Below, one piece after another: positions 1 through 12,200 of a DNA stretch of 64,000 nucleotides. The DNA is from Tetrahymena thermophila SB210 (taxonomy: Eukaryota; Ciliophora; Oligohymenophorea; Hymenostomatida; Tetrahymenidae): assembly GCF_000189635.1 (NCBI RefSeq), contig NW_002476368.1, forward strand, positions 310,001 to 374,000, written 5' to 3'. The position numbers were made by a program, and so were the translations under genes. The stretch's first letter is position 1. Each line of letters begins with the position of its first letter. The notes under the pieces were generated by a model. That model searched no databases. It was not told the DNA's origin and was given only the letters and a program-made list of their open reading frames with translations.

Positions 1-485
1 TACATATTTAATTTAAAAAATGTAAGGTTTATTTAATAGACTTTACATGTTCTACAAATCTATTTTGTATTTCAAAATTTAAAAATATTAATAATTAAAA
101 AATGATAAAAACGATCCAAAACATATCAATTAATTTGCCTTTTGTAAATATAATCGATAGTTAGTTTTGATACAATTTATAAAAAATTGATATTTTAGAT
201 TTATCAGATAAGCATTTTGGCACTTTTTTATTGCATAATTGATGTTAATTTAAACAACCAGTAAAGTATTATTTTATATTCATTCATCATCTTAGAATCC
301 TATTCTAATTTTAATTTATTTTTTTATGATTTATACATAGAATAATTGAATCATCAAAATAATACGAAAATAGTGTAAATTTTTATTAATTAAGACCTCT
401 CTGCAATCCCCCTTTTTTATTTTTTATCCAATTTAACCTTAAAAAAATTTCAAAATGGAATCTTAATTAATAGTGGTATGAAAAT
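1..485. other. AT-rich noncoding stretch
   Basis: No exon could be supported on either strand. The DNA is almost pure A/T with short homopolymers. It may be the 3' flank of a gene outside the window or the 5' flank of the weak ORF that follows. Confidence 0.4.
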
Positions 486-980
486 ATGAATTTATATAGT
501 GTATAATTTTAATATGAAAAAGTAATAGCTATTGGTAATCAAATAGAGATTAAATTTGTATCAGCTTAACATGTTTTAGAAAATTCTTTGGCTTTAGCAG
601 ATTAAAAAAGGGTTTTGAATCTTGCTTATGATTTGAATGTTTTTGTATCAATCAAAAATTTGAAGAAATTTATTGTACCTACATTTTTATGGATTTATGA
701 TAGTTTAATTCAAAATTTAATAAAACTAAAATAATTTTTTTAAAAGATACATTTATAAATTTGTTTAGATGTTTATTTTTTCATAAAAAGTAAGTCTTTT
801 TATTAAATATTTGAAATAATTTGTTTGAAATCAAATACGAAATAAAAAATAATACTGTTCACTAATTAAAGAATTTTTATGTAAGGAGGGAGCTCAAGTA
901 AAATTTAAATAGAATTCAACTCTGTATTTAAATAATAGAAGTGTTTTACAATAATTGAATTTCAATTAATTTAAAAGTGA
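486..980 (+). CDS. Hypothetical ORF or gene fragment, 164 codons
   Basis: With TAA/TAG read as Gln, an ATG at 486 opens a frame that stays open to a TGA at 978-980. The first 60 or so residues have a protein-like composition, including the stretch EKVIAIGNQIEIKF and a helix-like SAQHVLENSLALADQ. After about position 700 the translation decays into the Lys/Ile/Phe/Asn mixture typical of translated AT-rich noncoding DNA. I do not recognise the family. It could be a real small gene with an unplaced splice site, the remnant of a decayed gene, or chance. With TGA the only stop, an open frame of 164 codons is uncommon but not improbable in this DNA. Confidence 0.25.
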
Positions 981-1434
981 TTTTTGTAGAGTAAATTTAA
1001 TTGTGATTCAATCAACATTATTTTGCTTACTCATATATAAATATATTTATTCCAATTGATTATATATGCTCACAATAAACAACATATACAATACATCATA
1101 TATATATTAAAATCAAATAGAACCATACATAAGTGAATATAATAATTTCAGTGATTGATTTTAAAAATGTATGATAATAGGCAATAAATGAATTGTAAAT
1201 CAAGTAAATAAATTAATCTTGCTAATATGATATTTTGTATTATTAAGATTTTCTGATCCACAAAATAAATATGCAATGAATCAATGTTACATGAGAAAAT
1301 ATTATAAATACCATTAGTTTTAACTTTATTAGAGTCTATAAAAATACATAATTAATTAAAAAGAGTTTATAAACAAGAAAAAGAAAAACAAGATAAATCA
1401 ATCCACTCACAATATTCTTACACAATAATTTAAT
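981..1434. promoter_or_regulatory. 5' flank of first Cys-rich paralogue, conserved with the second
   Basis: The last 150-200 bases resemble the flank upstream of the second paralogue (about 9070-9257). Shared stretches include ACCATTA followed by a T-run, AAAAACAAGATAAAT and ACTCACAATATTCTTAC close to the ATG. The region presumably holds the promoter and 5' UTR. No individual factor site can be named. Confidence 0.5.
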
Positions 1435-4400
1435 ATGAGAAAATATTTATACTAAAGTCTATCAATTCTGCTAAATATTATTAATTTAAAATTCGTGTTT
1501 GGAATTTTATTAGCAACGATGGAGAAATCCATTACTTCTATAGCTTATTTAAATTAAAATACTTTTTTAGTATGCTTAGAGAAACGTTAGATTTAAGGTA
1601 TTTATTTATAAATAAATGTTCATCATTAATACATTCCATCATCCTTTTATTATTTTTTTAAATAATTAGTATGGTCAATAAATCCAGCATAATAAATTGA
1701 TACAGTCAACAATATAGAGTGCTTATAACTTGCTAGGTTAGATGTATAAGCACACATTCTATTATTTTAATGAAATTCATTTTTTATATAACAAAAAAAT
1801 GTAGGAATAAAGATTTGTCTCTGGCTCATCTAATGAATTAACAAGTATATTATTTATTAAATTAAAGGTTGAAAGTAGGAGATTGACTAATATTTTTTTT
1901 AATAATTAGTATATAATTTCAAAGATAACAAAATTCAAAGTATATCATATTATTTAGAATTTAATGATCTGAGCTATCTTTAAGCTCTTAATTCACAATA
2001 TGTAATTTAATTGATTTTACATTGTTACATTTATGAAGTTATTTTTAAATATTTAAATAAATAAATACTAGGTTATTGTTAATAGTGATAATGAAATGAG
2101 AAGTAAATAGAATTAATTTGAAAACTATTTTTGATCAATAAAATGATAAATAAATATAGTTTACGATATGAATCAAAAAACATATGAGACATTTTCTTGC
2201 TCAAATCCGAATCGTGGATTATTTTTTAACCCTGTAAAAATTTATTACTTATCCAATATTTTTTTTTAATTATAGAAATCAAAATTCTTGTTTATTTATT
2301 TATTATCATTTGTATAAAATAAAAGAATGACAATACAATGATTTCATTATGCCAAGGGTATTTAACAAGTATAAATAAATAAATAATTATTTAAAATAAA
2401 ATAAAATAAATATATAACTAAAATATTATAATACTATTAAAGTATGGGATAAGAGTTAAAAAACATCAGACAATAAATCATACTAACAAACTTAGTCATT
2501 TTAATTTAACAGCAAAATATAGATGATTCAAGAATAATTGGTAATTTACTTTAAAACATACATAAAATATTAAAATATTAAAATTAATTTTAATTTTAAT
2601 TAATAAATAAATAAATAAATAGCCACTGTCTAAGAAGATGTTCTTACTCTACTTTAATTCTAATTATATGCAATCATATTCATACATAAATTAATAACTA
2701 AATTTACTAAATAGTGTGTATTTAAATCCTGTTAATAAATTCCGAGTAGTGGGGCAAAAGATTGTTATATTAGATTAAAATTTTCTTTATAGTAAGCAGT
2801 TATTTATTAGAGATATGTTAATTTTAAAATCATCACTTTAAATATAGTTTATAATAGCGACCTATCTAAAGATTAACAAGTCAATTAAAAATTTGCAGGA
2901 TTTGATTATTTAAGAGTAAGTGATTTATTTTACCAGATAAATTAATATTATGATTTTTCTTCATATTATTTTAAATTGACAAATTAAATAATTCTCTTCA
3001 TTTCTAAAATTAAAAATTAATCCAGCTAAAAAAAATTTTATTTTTATCTAATTTGTAGACATCAATCATTTAAAAATCAAATTGTTATAAATATCCTAAA
3101 TATGATTGAGATAAAATAATCTACTTTATCAAGAAAAATTAAAATTTTCTATCCAGCTAAATTCAAAATTATTGTTTTTCTTTAAAAATAAAATTAGTAT
3201 TAAGATGACTTGATTCTTTTTGACAGCCAAAAAAAAGTTTACAGTAAATTAGCTTAATTTTTAATTTAATTTAAAATATTTCTTTCTCTAATAATTAATC
3301 AGAACTGTCACCCAATAACTCATTTTAATGGTGTAATGGTCTTTGCTAAACATGCTAAGAAGGTGATCCTAACCTATGCTTATCTTGCAAATAACCAAAT
3401 ATGATGGTTGATTCTAATTTCTAATGTATTTGTTAGGATGGATTTTACATGGATTCAAACTAAGTATGCTAAAAATGCAATCCAACTTGTAAAACATGTA
3501 GTGATTAAAATACTTGCCTAACTTGTGATGATACATAATTCAGAGTTTTCAATAATAATACTTAGCAATGTGATTGTTTACAAACCTATTATTCTATAAA
3601 TTCTTAACCTAAATGTATCAAATGTCCTTATTACTGTTAAACATGCGAGTTTAATAACTAATAAAATCTAGTCAAGTGTCTTTAATGTTTCTAAGATCCT
3701 TTAATAAATAGAAGCGGTATAGGTAATTGCCAATGTTTACCTGGTTTTTTTGATGATGGTGCTAATTTAAAATGCGTTAAATGCAATTACACTTGTTAAT
3801 AATGTAATAATAAAAGTTAATGTAGCTCATGCGATATAACTAAATTTAGATAATTAAATTCATCTTCTTAATGTGAGTGCCAATCTGGATATTATGATGA
3901 TGGAGAAAATTAAAAATGCTAATAATGTCCATATAATTGTCAATAATGCTAAAAGTAAGGAGCTAATATAATTTGCACAGATTGTAATACAACAGGTAGA
4001 TAATAAATAAAACTTTTTAATTTAATATTTAATTTTAATAAATAAATCCTATTTAAAAATTATATACCTTTAGTCATCATTAATTAGCACCTGCCCAGTA
4101 TCACTATTTTTCAGAAGCCTAAAAATGGTTTTATGTCAAAATTTTATTAGTGCTTGGTGTTATTATATTGGATTATTTACAAAATTTATCACTATATAAA
4201 ATTTTATTGAATTTTAATAAATTTAAAATAATAATTTAATAGGAACATTTAGACAAAATGATTAATTCTGTTCATGTAAAAGTGGATATTATGATTCAGG
4301 ATAGCTTACATGCAGTTAGTGTAAAAATGGTTGTGTATCTTGTGATTCAAATGGTGAATGCTAGAATAATTGTTCATTGAATTGTATATTTTGTGATAGT

Positions 4401-7400
4401 CCAACTGTATGCACTAAATGCAAGCCTCTAACATACTTAGTTGATAATTAATGTAAAACTTAATGTAATTCAGATCAATATGCTGATAATAATCAATAAA
4501 TTTGTATATCCTGTCCTAATTTTTGCAATAAATGTAATATTGACCCTACAAAGTGTTAGTAATGTGTTTCAAATTATGTACTTTATTAAGACACTTGTCT
4601 TTCTAGTTGCCCAGATGGCAATTATAAAGATTAAAATAACATTTGCTAAACTTGTTTATAAAATTGTTCTTAATGTGACTCGAATGTGACATGCAAAAAA
4701 TGCAAGAATAACTTTTATTTATACTAAAATAATTAATGTATGGCTACTTGCCCAGATGGATATTATAGTGATTCTAACAATATCTGTTAATCATGCTAGT
4801 AAAATTGTATTTAATGCAATAATTCTGGAATTTGTAGCAAATGTTAAGATAGCTTTTATTTATACTAAAATTAATAATGTTTGAAAAATTGCCCTAATAA
4901 TTACTTTCAATAAGAAGCTAGTAAAACATGTGAGTAATGTATGAAAAACTGCTATTAGTGTAATTCTTCTAACTCATGTGCTTAATGTATGCAAAATTTT
5001 TATCTCTTTAATGATAACTAGTGTCTCTCAGACTGCCCCTAATAATACTATAAAGATTCTTAAAAAAATATTTGTACCTAATGTTTGTTGAATTGCAAAA
5101 AGTGCAATGATTCTAGTTCTTGCTAGGTCTGCAATAGTGGATTTTATTTACTAAATAGCTCATTATGTGTTTAGAAATGTCCTGATGGATATTTTGAAAA
5201 TGTAAATTAAAGTATTTGTTAGTTGTGCTCCACAAACAACTGTTAGAAATGTAACGATTAAAATTAATGTTTAGAATGTAAAAAAAATTATTTTCTTAAA
5301 GAAAATGAATGTGTTTTGAGGTGCGGTTAAGGTTTCTAAATCCAAAATAATACTTGCATTGCTTGTAAAGCAAATAATTGTCAATAATGTGATAAATAAA
5401 TAGATTAATGTTCTTCTTGTTTGTACAGTTTTGAATTTTTTAAAAATGAATGTGTTGCTAAGTGTTAGATGAATTAAATAAGGGATGAAAAAGGTAGCTG
5501 CTTTGAAAAAAATTAATTTAAACTAGAATATAAATCAAAAAATTAAATTTAAATGATTTTCAAATCAAAACCTGACTTTGAAGATATTAAGAAGAAATTA
5601 CAAGTGAGTATAGCAGAGTTGTAGGGATAATTTGATTATACAGTAGATATTTAAGATAATTAAACCTTGCTTATCACAATAAAAAGCTCTAAAAAGATAG
5701 ACAGTAAATAAGATGTTGTTGTATCAATAAATGATAATAAAAACGAGTTTATAAATCCAAAGCAATCAATAGATATTTAAATTACTTCGTAAAAATAAGA
5801 TGAAAATCCAGTTGCTTCAAAATCAGTTGAGACTGCAACATAGGCTGTTTCTACTGCTACAATAGCTGCGATATTTCCACTAGCACTTTCTGGAAACTTT
5901 TGGATGATTTCATCAATATTAGATATCTCATAAATTATTTACATGACTTCATTCTTAAAATTTGAGTAATTTATTTTACTTCATTTTAATGGTTTTATTT
6001 ATGTTAAATTATAAAAAGATAATCTTCCACTTTGGACACTTTTTTATCATCCTAGAAGAATTTTAAAATCCCATTTCCAAATTTTTTTGAGTACATGGAT
6101 CATTATGAAGAAATAATTTATGATATACCATCATAAATATAAGAAAGAGACCTTCAAGGATTTTATCTTAGTAATATGGGTAATTATTTTTTGAATAATT
6201 TTTTTTCCTATTTTTAATTTAAAATTAATATTAAAAAAATAATGAAATTTAGGTGACACAATATCTTTGCTTGTAGTAATTCTGTTAGCTTATTTGCTTT
6301 TAAAATTCTTGGTTTAAATATTTAAGAAGTGTTAAAAAATTCAAAATGTAATAATAAAGCTAGAAAGTAAGCTATTTCCTATAACATTATTTGCAGATTT
6401 ATCATGGATAGTCTATCAAGATATGAGTTTTTCAGTTATATTGTAATTGATAGCTCTGAATATAGCAAAGTATGCAGTTGAAATATTGAACTACTTTATC
6501 TTTTCAATAAGCTTCTTAGGGATTATATTACCTTTATATTTAGCTTTTATCATATACACTGGGTCTAATAAGGAAATAAAAAAACATTTAACAAAAGATC
6601 AATAATTCAATTATTACTAAATTCTTCTATACTTAAGGAAATTATTTTATACTGTAGTTGTTGGAGCATTATAAACATCTCCGATTACTTAAATTTTACT
6701 CATTATATTATTTCACCTAATTTTGTTACTAATAATAATAAAATTAAAACCCTTCAAAGTAGCTTTTTTGAATGTTAAGGAAGGAATTCAGAGTTCATCT
6801 TTCTTAATAGGCCATATCCTTGTGCTTTCTTTGTATTTTATTGATGAAAGTGATTCTGCTAATTCTAAAAATATTTGCTGGGCTATACTTTCTCTATTCT
6901 CTTTAATAATTGTATTTGAAGTTATATTATGCTTCAGAGAAATTTATATAGCAATAAAAGAAATCTATATAAAGTACAAGAAAAATAAAAAGGAAAAATT
7001 AACTATTGTTCCTTATAATGAGAAAGAAATCAATTAAAAATCAAATAATGAAATTTTAGATGAAAAAGAAAGCTCTAGTAAAAAAGAAAATTAAACTCAA
7101 ATGTAAGATTAAAATGTAGAACTAGATTCATCCCCAACTAAATTAGACAGTAGGTTTTTTATTTCTTCTCTTATTGATCAAAATTAAACTCAAATTAAAT
7201 ATGATCTAAACTCACCTGTAAGAAGAGTTTTAAGGAATGAAAAAAGTTTAAAAGAGGCAGAAGCTAAAACTTAAGTGCCAGAATCCCATAATATAAGTAA
7301 TTTGCTTAAACTTTATTAAAGTTAGTCAGGAATATCTGTGGAGGGTCAAACATTTAGAGATTTTAAAGACCTTTAATCTTAAAGATCAACTATGATGCTG

Positions 7401-7496
7401 ATGGAAGAATAAAATAGAAAAAGTTGTAATAATTCTGTAAATGTAAGTTTCAAAGGACCTGATGTGAATGATAAAATTTAATAAAATTGTAATTGA
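1435..7496 (+). CDS. Propeller-like / furin-like Cys-rich multi-pass membrane protein, tandem copy 1
   Basis: Starts MRKYLYQSLSILLNIINL, a signal-peptide-like segment, and ends at TGA 7494-7496; roughly 1,550 residues. Many short introns: 1598-1669, 1744-1804, 1845-1909, 2002-2071, 2103-2159, 2234-2325, 2369-2442, 2541-2622, 2792-2847, then an unresolved part to about 3215, a longer one at 3996-4242, and two in the membrane region. The N-terminal 300-odd residues carry beta-propeller-like blades (EMRIYDMNQKTYE, TIWDKSQKT, KFRVVGQKIVILD, LILFDSQKKVY). About 3320-5510 encodes tandem Cys-rich furin-like repeats (CxxC spacing, CPDGYY-type motifs). A hydrophobic segment with the sequence IAAIFPLALSGNFWMI (about 5860-5930) and several more at 6250-6975 form a multi-pass domain, followed by a charged Gln/Ser-rich tail. 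Exons, order and intron sites match the next gene. Likely a surface receptor or adhesin; ligand unknown. Confidence 0.85.
3996..4242 (+). other. Longer intron in copy 1, content unlike that of copy 2
   Basis: A GT...AG intron splits a Gly codon in the Cys-rich region (CNTTG|TFRQN). The matching intron in copy 2 is 11837-12032. The two share position and phase but no clear internal sequence. The copy-1 intron has a less AT-rich core (about 4080-4180, containing GCACCTGCCCAGTATC) of unknown origin. Confidence 0.6.
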
Positions 7497-9257
7497 TTGA
7501 AAGAGTAAATAATCATTATATAATTTATTATATAAATTTATAGAAAGATATTTATTTAAATATATTTCATATTTTTCTTAAATATATATAAAATTGTAAC
7601 TTTAAATCAATGCAAATATTTTTTATTAAATTTAAATCATGTTCTTTATTGATTAAAAATAAATTAAAAAAAATCTGTTGATTTATTTTTTTAATTAATT
7701 TATTTTTTTTAAATGCTATATTCAAACATTAAAAAATTAGATTCAAGTCATTCATTTATTTTCAATTCAAAATTTTTTCAAAGATTAGATCTTATTATAA
7801 AAAATATTTTTTTCATGGTAAAATAAAATAAAAACTGACTACAAAATATGAATAGAAGCTGCTAGATTTGGTTTGTTAATATTGGGCATTATCAAAACTT
7901 TATTTTTTGCATAGTGTTAATTTATTTTGAAAGAATTCTATTTATACAAAAACATTAAAAGTACTATGCTCTCACTACAAAATCATAAAATAGCAATGCC
8001 TTTTGGCCTGATTAGTAATGTTTTTCACATTTACTAAAAAAACGCAAGATTATCAATTAATAAAATAGATTTTTTATTAAACATAGCAACTTTCTTAAAG
8101 TGTCTAAAATGTAGCTTTTTTAAAGAAATTTGTGGCTATATAGTTAAAAATACAATCTAAAAAAGTAAATAGAAGGCAAAGAATTTATCTCTTTTTAAAA
8201 GGAAAATTATTTGACGAAAATAATTTAATTAACAAATTCTAATTAATTTAATGCAAAATTATATCAAAAAGATGAAATAAGAAAAGGAAATATTATTAAA
8301 TTATAAATTAGTTATTATTTAAAACAATATAAACATATTTTTTATTAAAGGAATAAATATAATATTTTTTTTATTAACTTTGATTATTATTGTTTTATCA
8401 GTTTTTTAGGGTTTTGATTAATGAGAGTAAATAAATTAAATAAAATTTTTATGAAATTATTTTATTTTTAATTATATTTTAGAATTAATTTTAACTTTCA
8501 AAAAATGTTACTTTAATGATTTATTTTTACTCATATTTAAAAATGATAAAATAAAAAAGTAGTAAAAAACTATTTTGAGAAAATTTAATGAAACTAAAAA
8601 TAAACTAATTTATTTTAAACAATATTTTTAATTGAAAATTCTTTTGATTAAAATACTAATTTTATTTTATTTTATATTAGATATATTTTTAGCTGCTTAA
8701 AGCAGATTTACGTAAGCTCATATATCTTTTTGGTGAGTAATAAGAATATAATTTAAAGTATGAGTGTTGGTGGGTTATTTTTTTTAGATTTTTTTAAGAT
8801 TGATTAGTTTCTGTAATATTAATCCAGCATCAGGATTACATAATCTATAAATATGATTGTGTAATTTAATGGGGAAAATACATTTGAAAAAAAGAAAAAT
8901 GTAAATTACTCAATTAATATAGAAGTAAAATTGATTGAATTAGCAAAATTCAACCAATTTAGATTTATTACATTTTTTGAAATACAAATAATATGAAATT
9001 AATAAAATGTAAAAGAAATAATGGAGCTCTTTTGATTTTATTTGATAAATATTTATTAAAAAATTTTTCTAATCCACTAAACCATTAATTTATTCTTGAA
9101 TTATAGTTATAGATCTAAATACTATAAAAACCATTAATTTTTACTTAATTAGAATCAAATCAAATCGCATAATAATTTAAAAAGAGATAAAATATAAACA
9201 AAATAAAGAAAAACAAGATAAATAGACTCACAATATTCTTACTCAGTTTTTTATAAA
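7497..9257. other. Intergenic region between the tandem paralogues
   Basis: About 1.76 kb with no supportable exon on either strand. It should contain the 3' UTR of copy 1 and the promoter of copy 2. The last 190 bases are conserved with the flank before copy 1. The rest is A/T homopolymer-rich sequence with no repeat or RNA gene that I recognise. Confidence 0.5.
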
Positions 9258-12200
9258 ATGAGAAAATATTTACACTAAAATCTACTAATTCTACTAAATC
9301 TGATAAATTTACAACTTGCGATTGCCACTCTTTTAACTAGGATGAACAACCCTATTACTTCTATTGCTTACTTAAATTAAAATACTTTTGTTACTTGCCT
9401 CAATGGAAATAAAATTCAAGGTGATAATATTTAAATTTTTTATAGTCTTTATTCATCATTCACTCTTTTATTATTTTACTCATTATATTATTTAATACAA
9501 TCAGCGTGGTCAATAACACCCACTTAAAAAATTGCTGAAAATAACAATGTTAGTTGTTTCCAAGTCTCTAGAATCGATGTATGAACATTTTACTTTTCAA
9601 TTAAAAATTAAAATTTATGATTAATTAATAATTTTTAGGATCAAAAATTTCTTTGCGGATCTTCTTCAGCATTAGCTAGTATTATTTAATTAAAGAAAAA
9701 AAAATATTCAATCCAGAAATATTTAATTAAATAATTAGTATACAGCATCTAAAGTAATTAAATAAATAAAATATCTGCCTCTTTAAGCTTTAATGGTCTC
9801 AACTTTTTTTAAGTGCTTAATTCATAATATGTAAATACATTGTAATTTTATAAAATATATTCAACCAATTTCAATTATTACTAATAATAGGCTGTTGCTA
9901 ATAGTAATATCGAATAGAGAAGTAATCACTTTTTGATAAAAGACCCATTTACTATCAAATTAATTCATTAATAAATATAAAAGTTTATGACCTCAATCAA
10001 TAGACATACGAATCATTTTTTTACTTAATTGGAATTAATAACCCTAATAAAGGATTATTTTTTAACCCTGTAATTCATTTATTCATTCTACCATAAATTA
10101 ATATTGCTTCAATAGTTCTATTGAAAAATTAAATTAAATCTAATTATTTTAATGATATAATAGAATGATGACATAATGATGTCTCCGACTTCAGGACAAA
10201 TAACAAGTAATTTTTCAATATAAAAAGCATGAATAAATAGTTTTTAACTTTTAAAGTTTGGGATAAGAAGTAAAAAACAATGATATTGGGTTAATTTAAT
10301 GGTGTTACTTGGTTTTAGAACTCTGATGCAATTTAAATGATTCAAGCCTAAATAGTAATATCTTCATTAAATTATTTCATATTTTTTAGTGGTTTATTTT
10401 TTTTAAATATACAATTAAAATAGCCTTTGTCAGAAAGAATCTTTTTAGCTTAATCAGCTAATTAAATATATAGACAACAGTATAAAGATAATAAAATCAA
10501 TTAATTATCAGCTTTTATATTAAATTCGAAACCTTTAATTAAATTCCGCGTAGTCGGATAAAAAGTTGTAATAATAGATCAAAACTCTCTTTAAAGTATA
10601 ATAAATATTTTATTCAAATTGTTTTAGGTGTTATTTATAATTTTTATTTTATTTATCTTTTAAATATTCAGTTTTGTCAAGCAACTTGGATCAAGATTAG
10701 TCGATTAATCAAAGCTTTTCAGGATTTGACTCTTTAAGAGTAACTAACTCATTTATTATATTAATTAAAATTCTGGTTGTTTTTAACACTATTTTGTAAT
10801 CCACAGAATAATTAATTTCTATTCAGTTTTAATTCATTCAAAGCCAATAAATAATACTGGTTGGTTTATGGTGTATTATAATTTATTCATTTGCTATTCT
10901 ATTTGTGGCTATTATCAAAAATTTAGCTTTAATTAAATACCAAAAACATTCATTCTAGCTGATTTTTAAAAAAGATTATTTAAATAACTTTTATTGATAT
11001 AAGATATTTATTCATTCATTTATATTTAAATAATTTTAGTATTAAGAGAATTTAATCCTTTATGATAGTCAAAACAATGTATACCGTAAAATAATGATAA
11101 TAACATTTCAAATTAAAATACATTTTAAATTATTAATTAGTGATATAACCTACTCACTCTCTGATGTGGTGTAATAGTCTATGCTCAACTTGCTAAGAAA
11201 GTGATGCTAATATATGCTTATCATGTAAATAAGCCAATATGATTGTAAATTCAAATTCATAATGTGTTTGCAAAGATGGATTTTACATGGATTCTAATTA
11301 AATATGCTAATAATGTAGTCCAAGTTGCAAAACATGCAGTGATCAAAATAAGTGCTTAACTTGTGATTTTACATAATTCAGAGTCTTTAACAACAATACA
11401 AAGCAGTGTGATTGTAAATAATCCTATTATTCTCTTAGCTCACAGCCTAAATGTGTTAAATGTCCTTATTACTGTCAAACGTGTGAGCTCGATAACCAAT
11501 TGAATTCAATTAGATGTCTTTAATGTTTTTAAAATCCTACATTAAATAGAAGTAATACAGGTAATTGTTAGTGCTTACCTGGTTATTTTGATGATGGTAC
11601 TAATGTACAGTGCGTTTAATGCAATTATACATGTTATGAATGTGATAATACGATATAATGTAGCTCTTGCGATAGCTCCAAAAACAGAAATTTTAACTCA
11701 TTCTCATCTACATGTACATGCCAATCTGGTTATTATGATGATGGAGTAAATTAATCTTGCTAGATATGCCCATATAATTGTAAAGAATGCTAAAAACAAG
11801 GGGCTAAAATAGTTTGTACAGATTGTAATACGATTGGTAATTTCAGCATTTATGAAATGTTTTTTATTTGAAAATTTTACAAAAAAACACAAAAAAAGCC
11901 CCCTCCATTCATGAATTTAAATACTTTTAGAATCTAAAAATATACAAAAACGTGTTTAGTTTAATCTTTATTTGTTTTTAAATTACTCTTAATCTATTCA
12001 AATAATTTAATTCATTTATTTATATTAAATAGGAACATTTAGATAAAACGATTAAATATGCTCATGTTAAGATGGATATTATGATGCTGGATAACTTAAA
12101 TGTACTTAATGTAATAGTGGATGTTAATCTTGTGATTCGAAAGGCTAATGTCATGCTAATTGTCCTCAAAATTGTATTTTTTGCAATAGTTAAATGACAT

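Noticed and set aside
1435-7496. Possibility that tandem copy 1 is a pseudogene because of in-frame TGAs around 2135-2152
   Set aside because: Those TGAs fall in a GT...AG interval (2103-2159) that has a positional and phase match in copy 2, so they are intronic.
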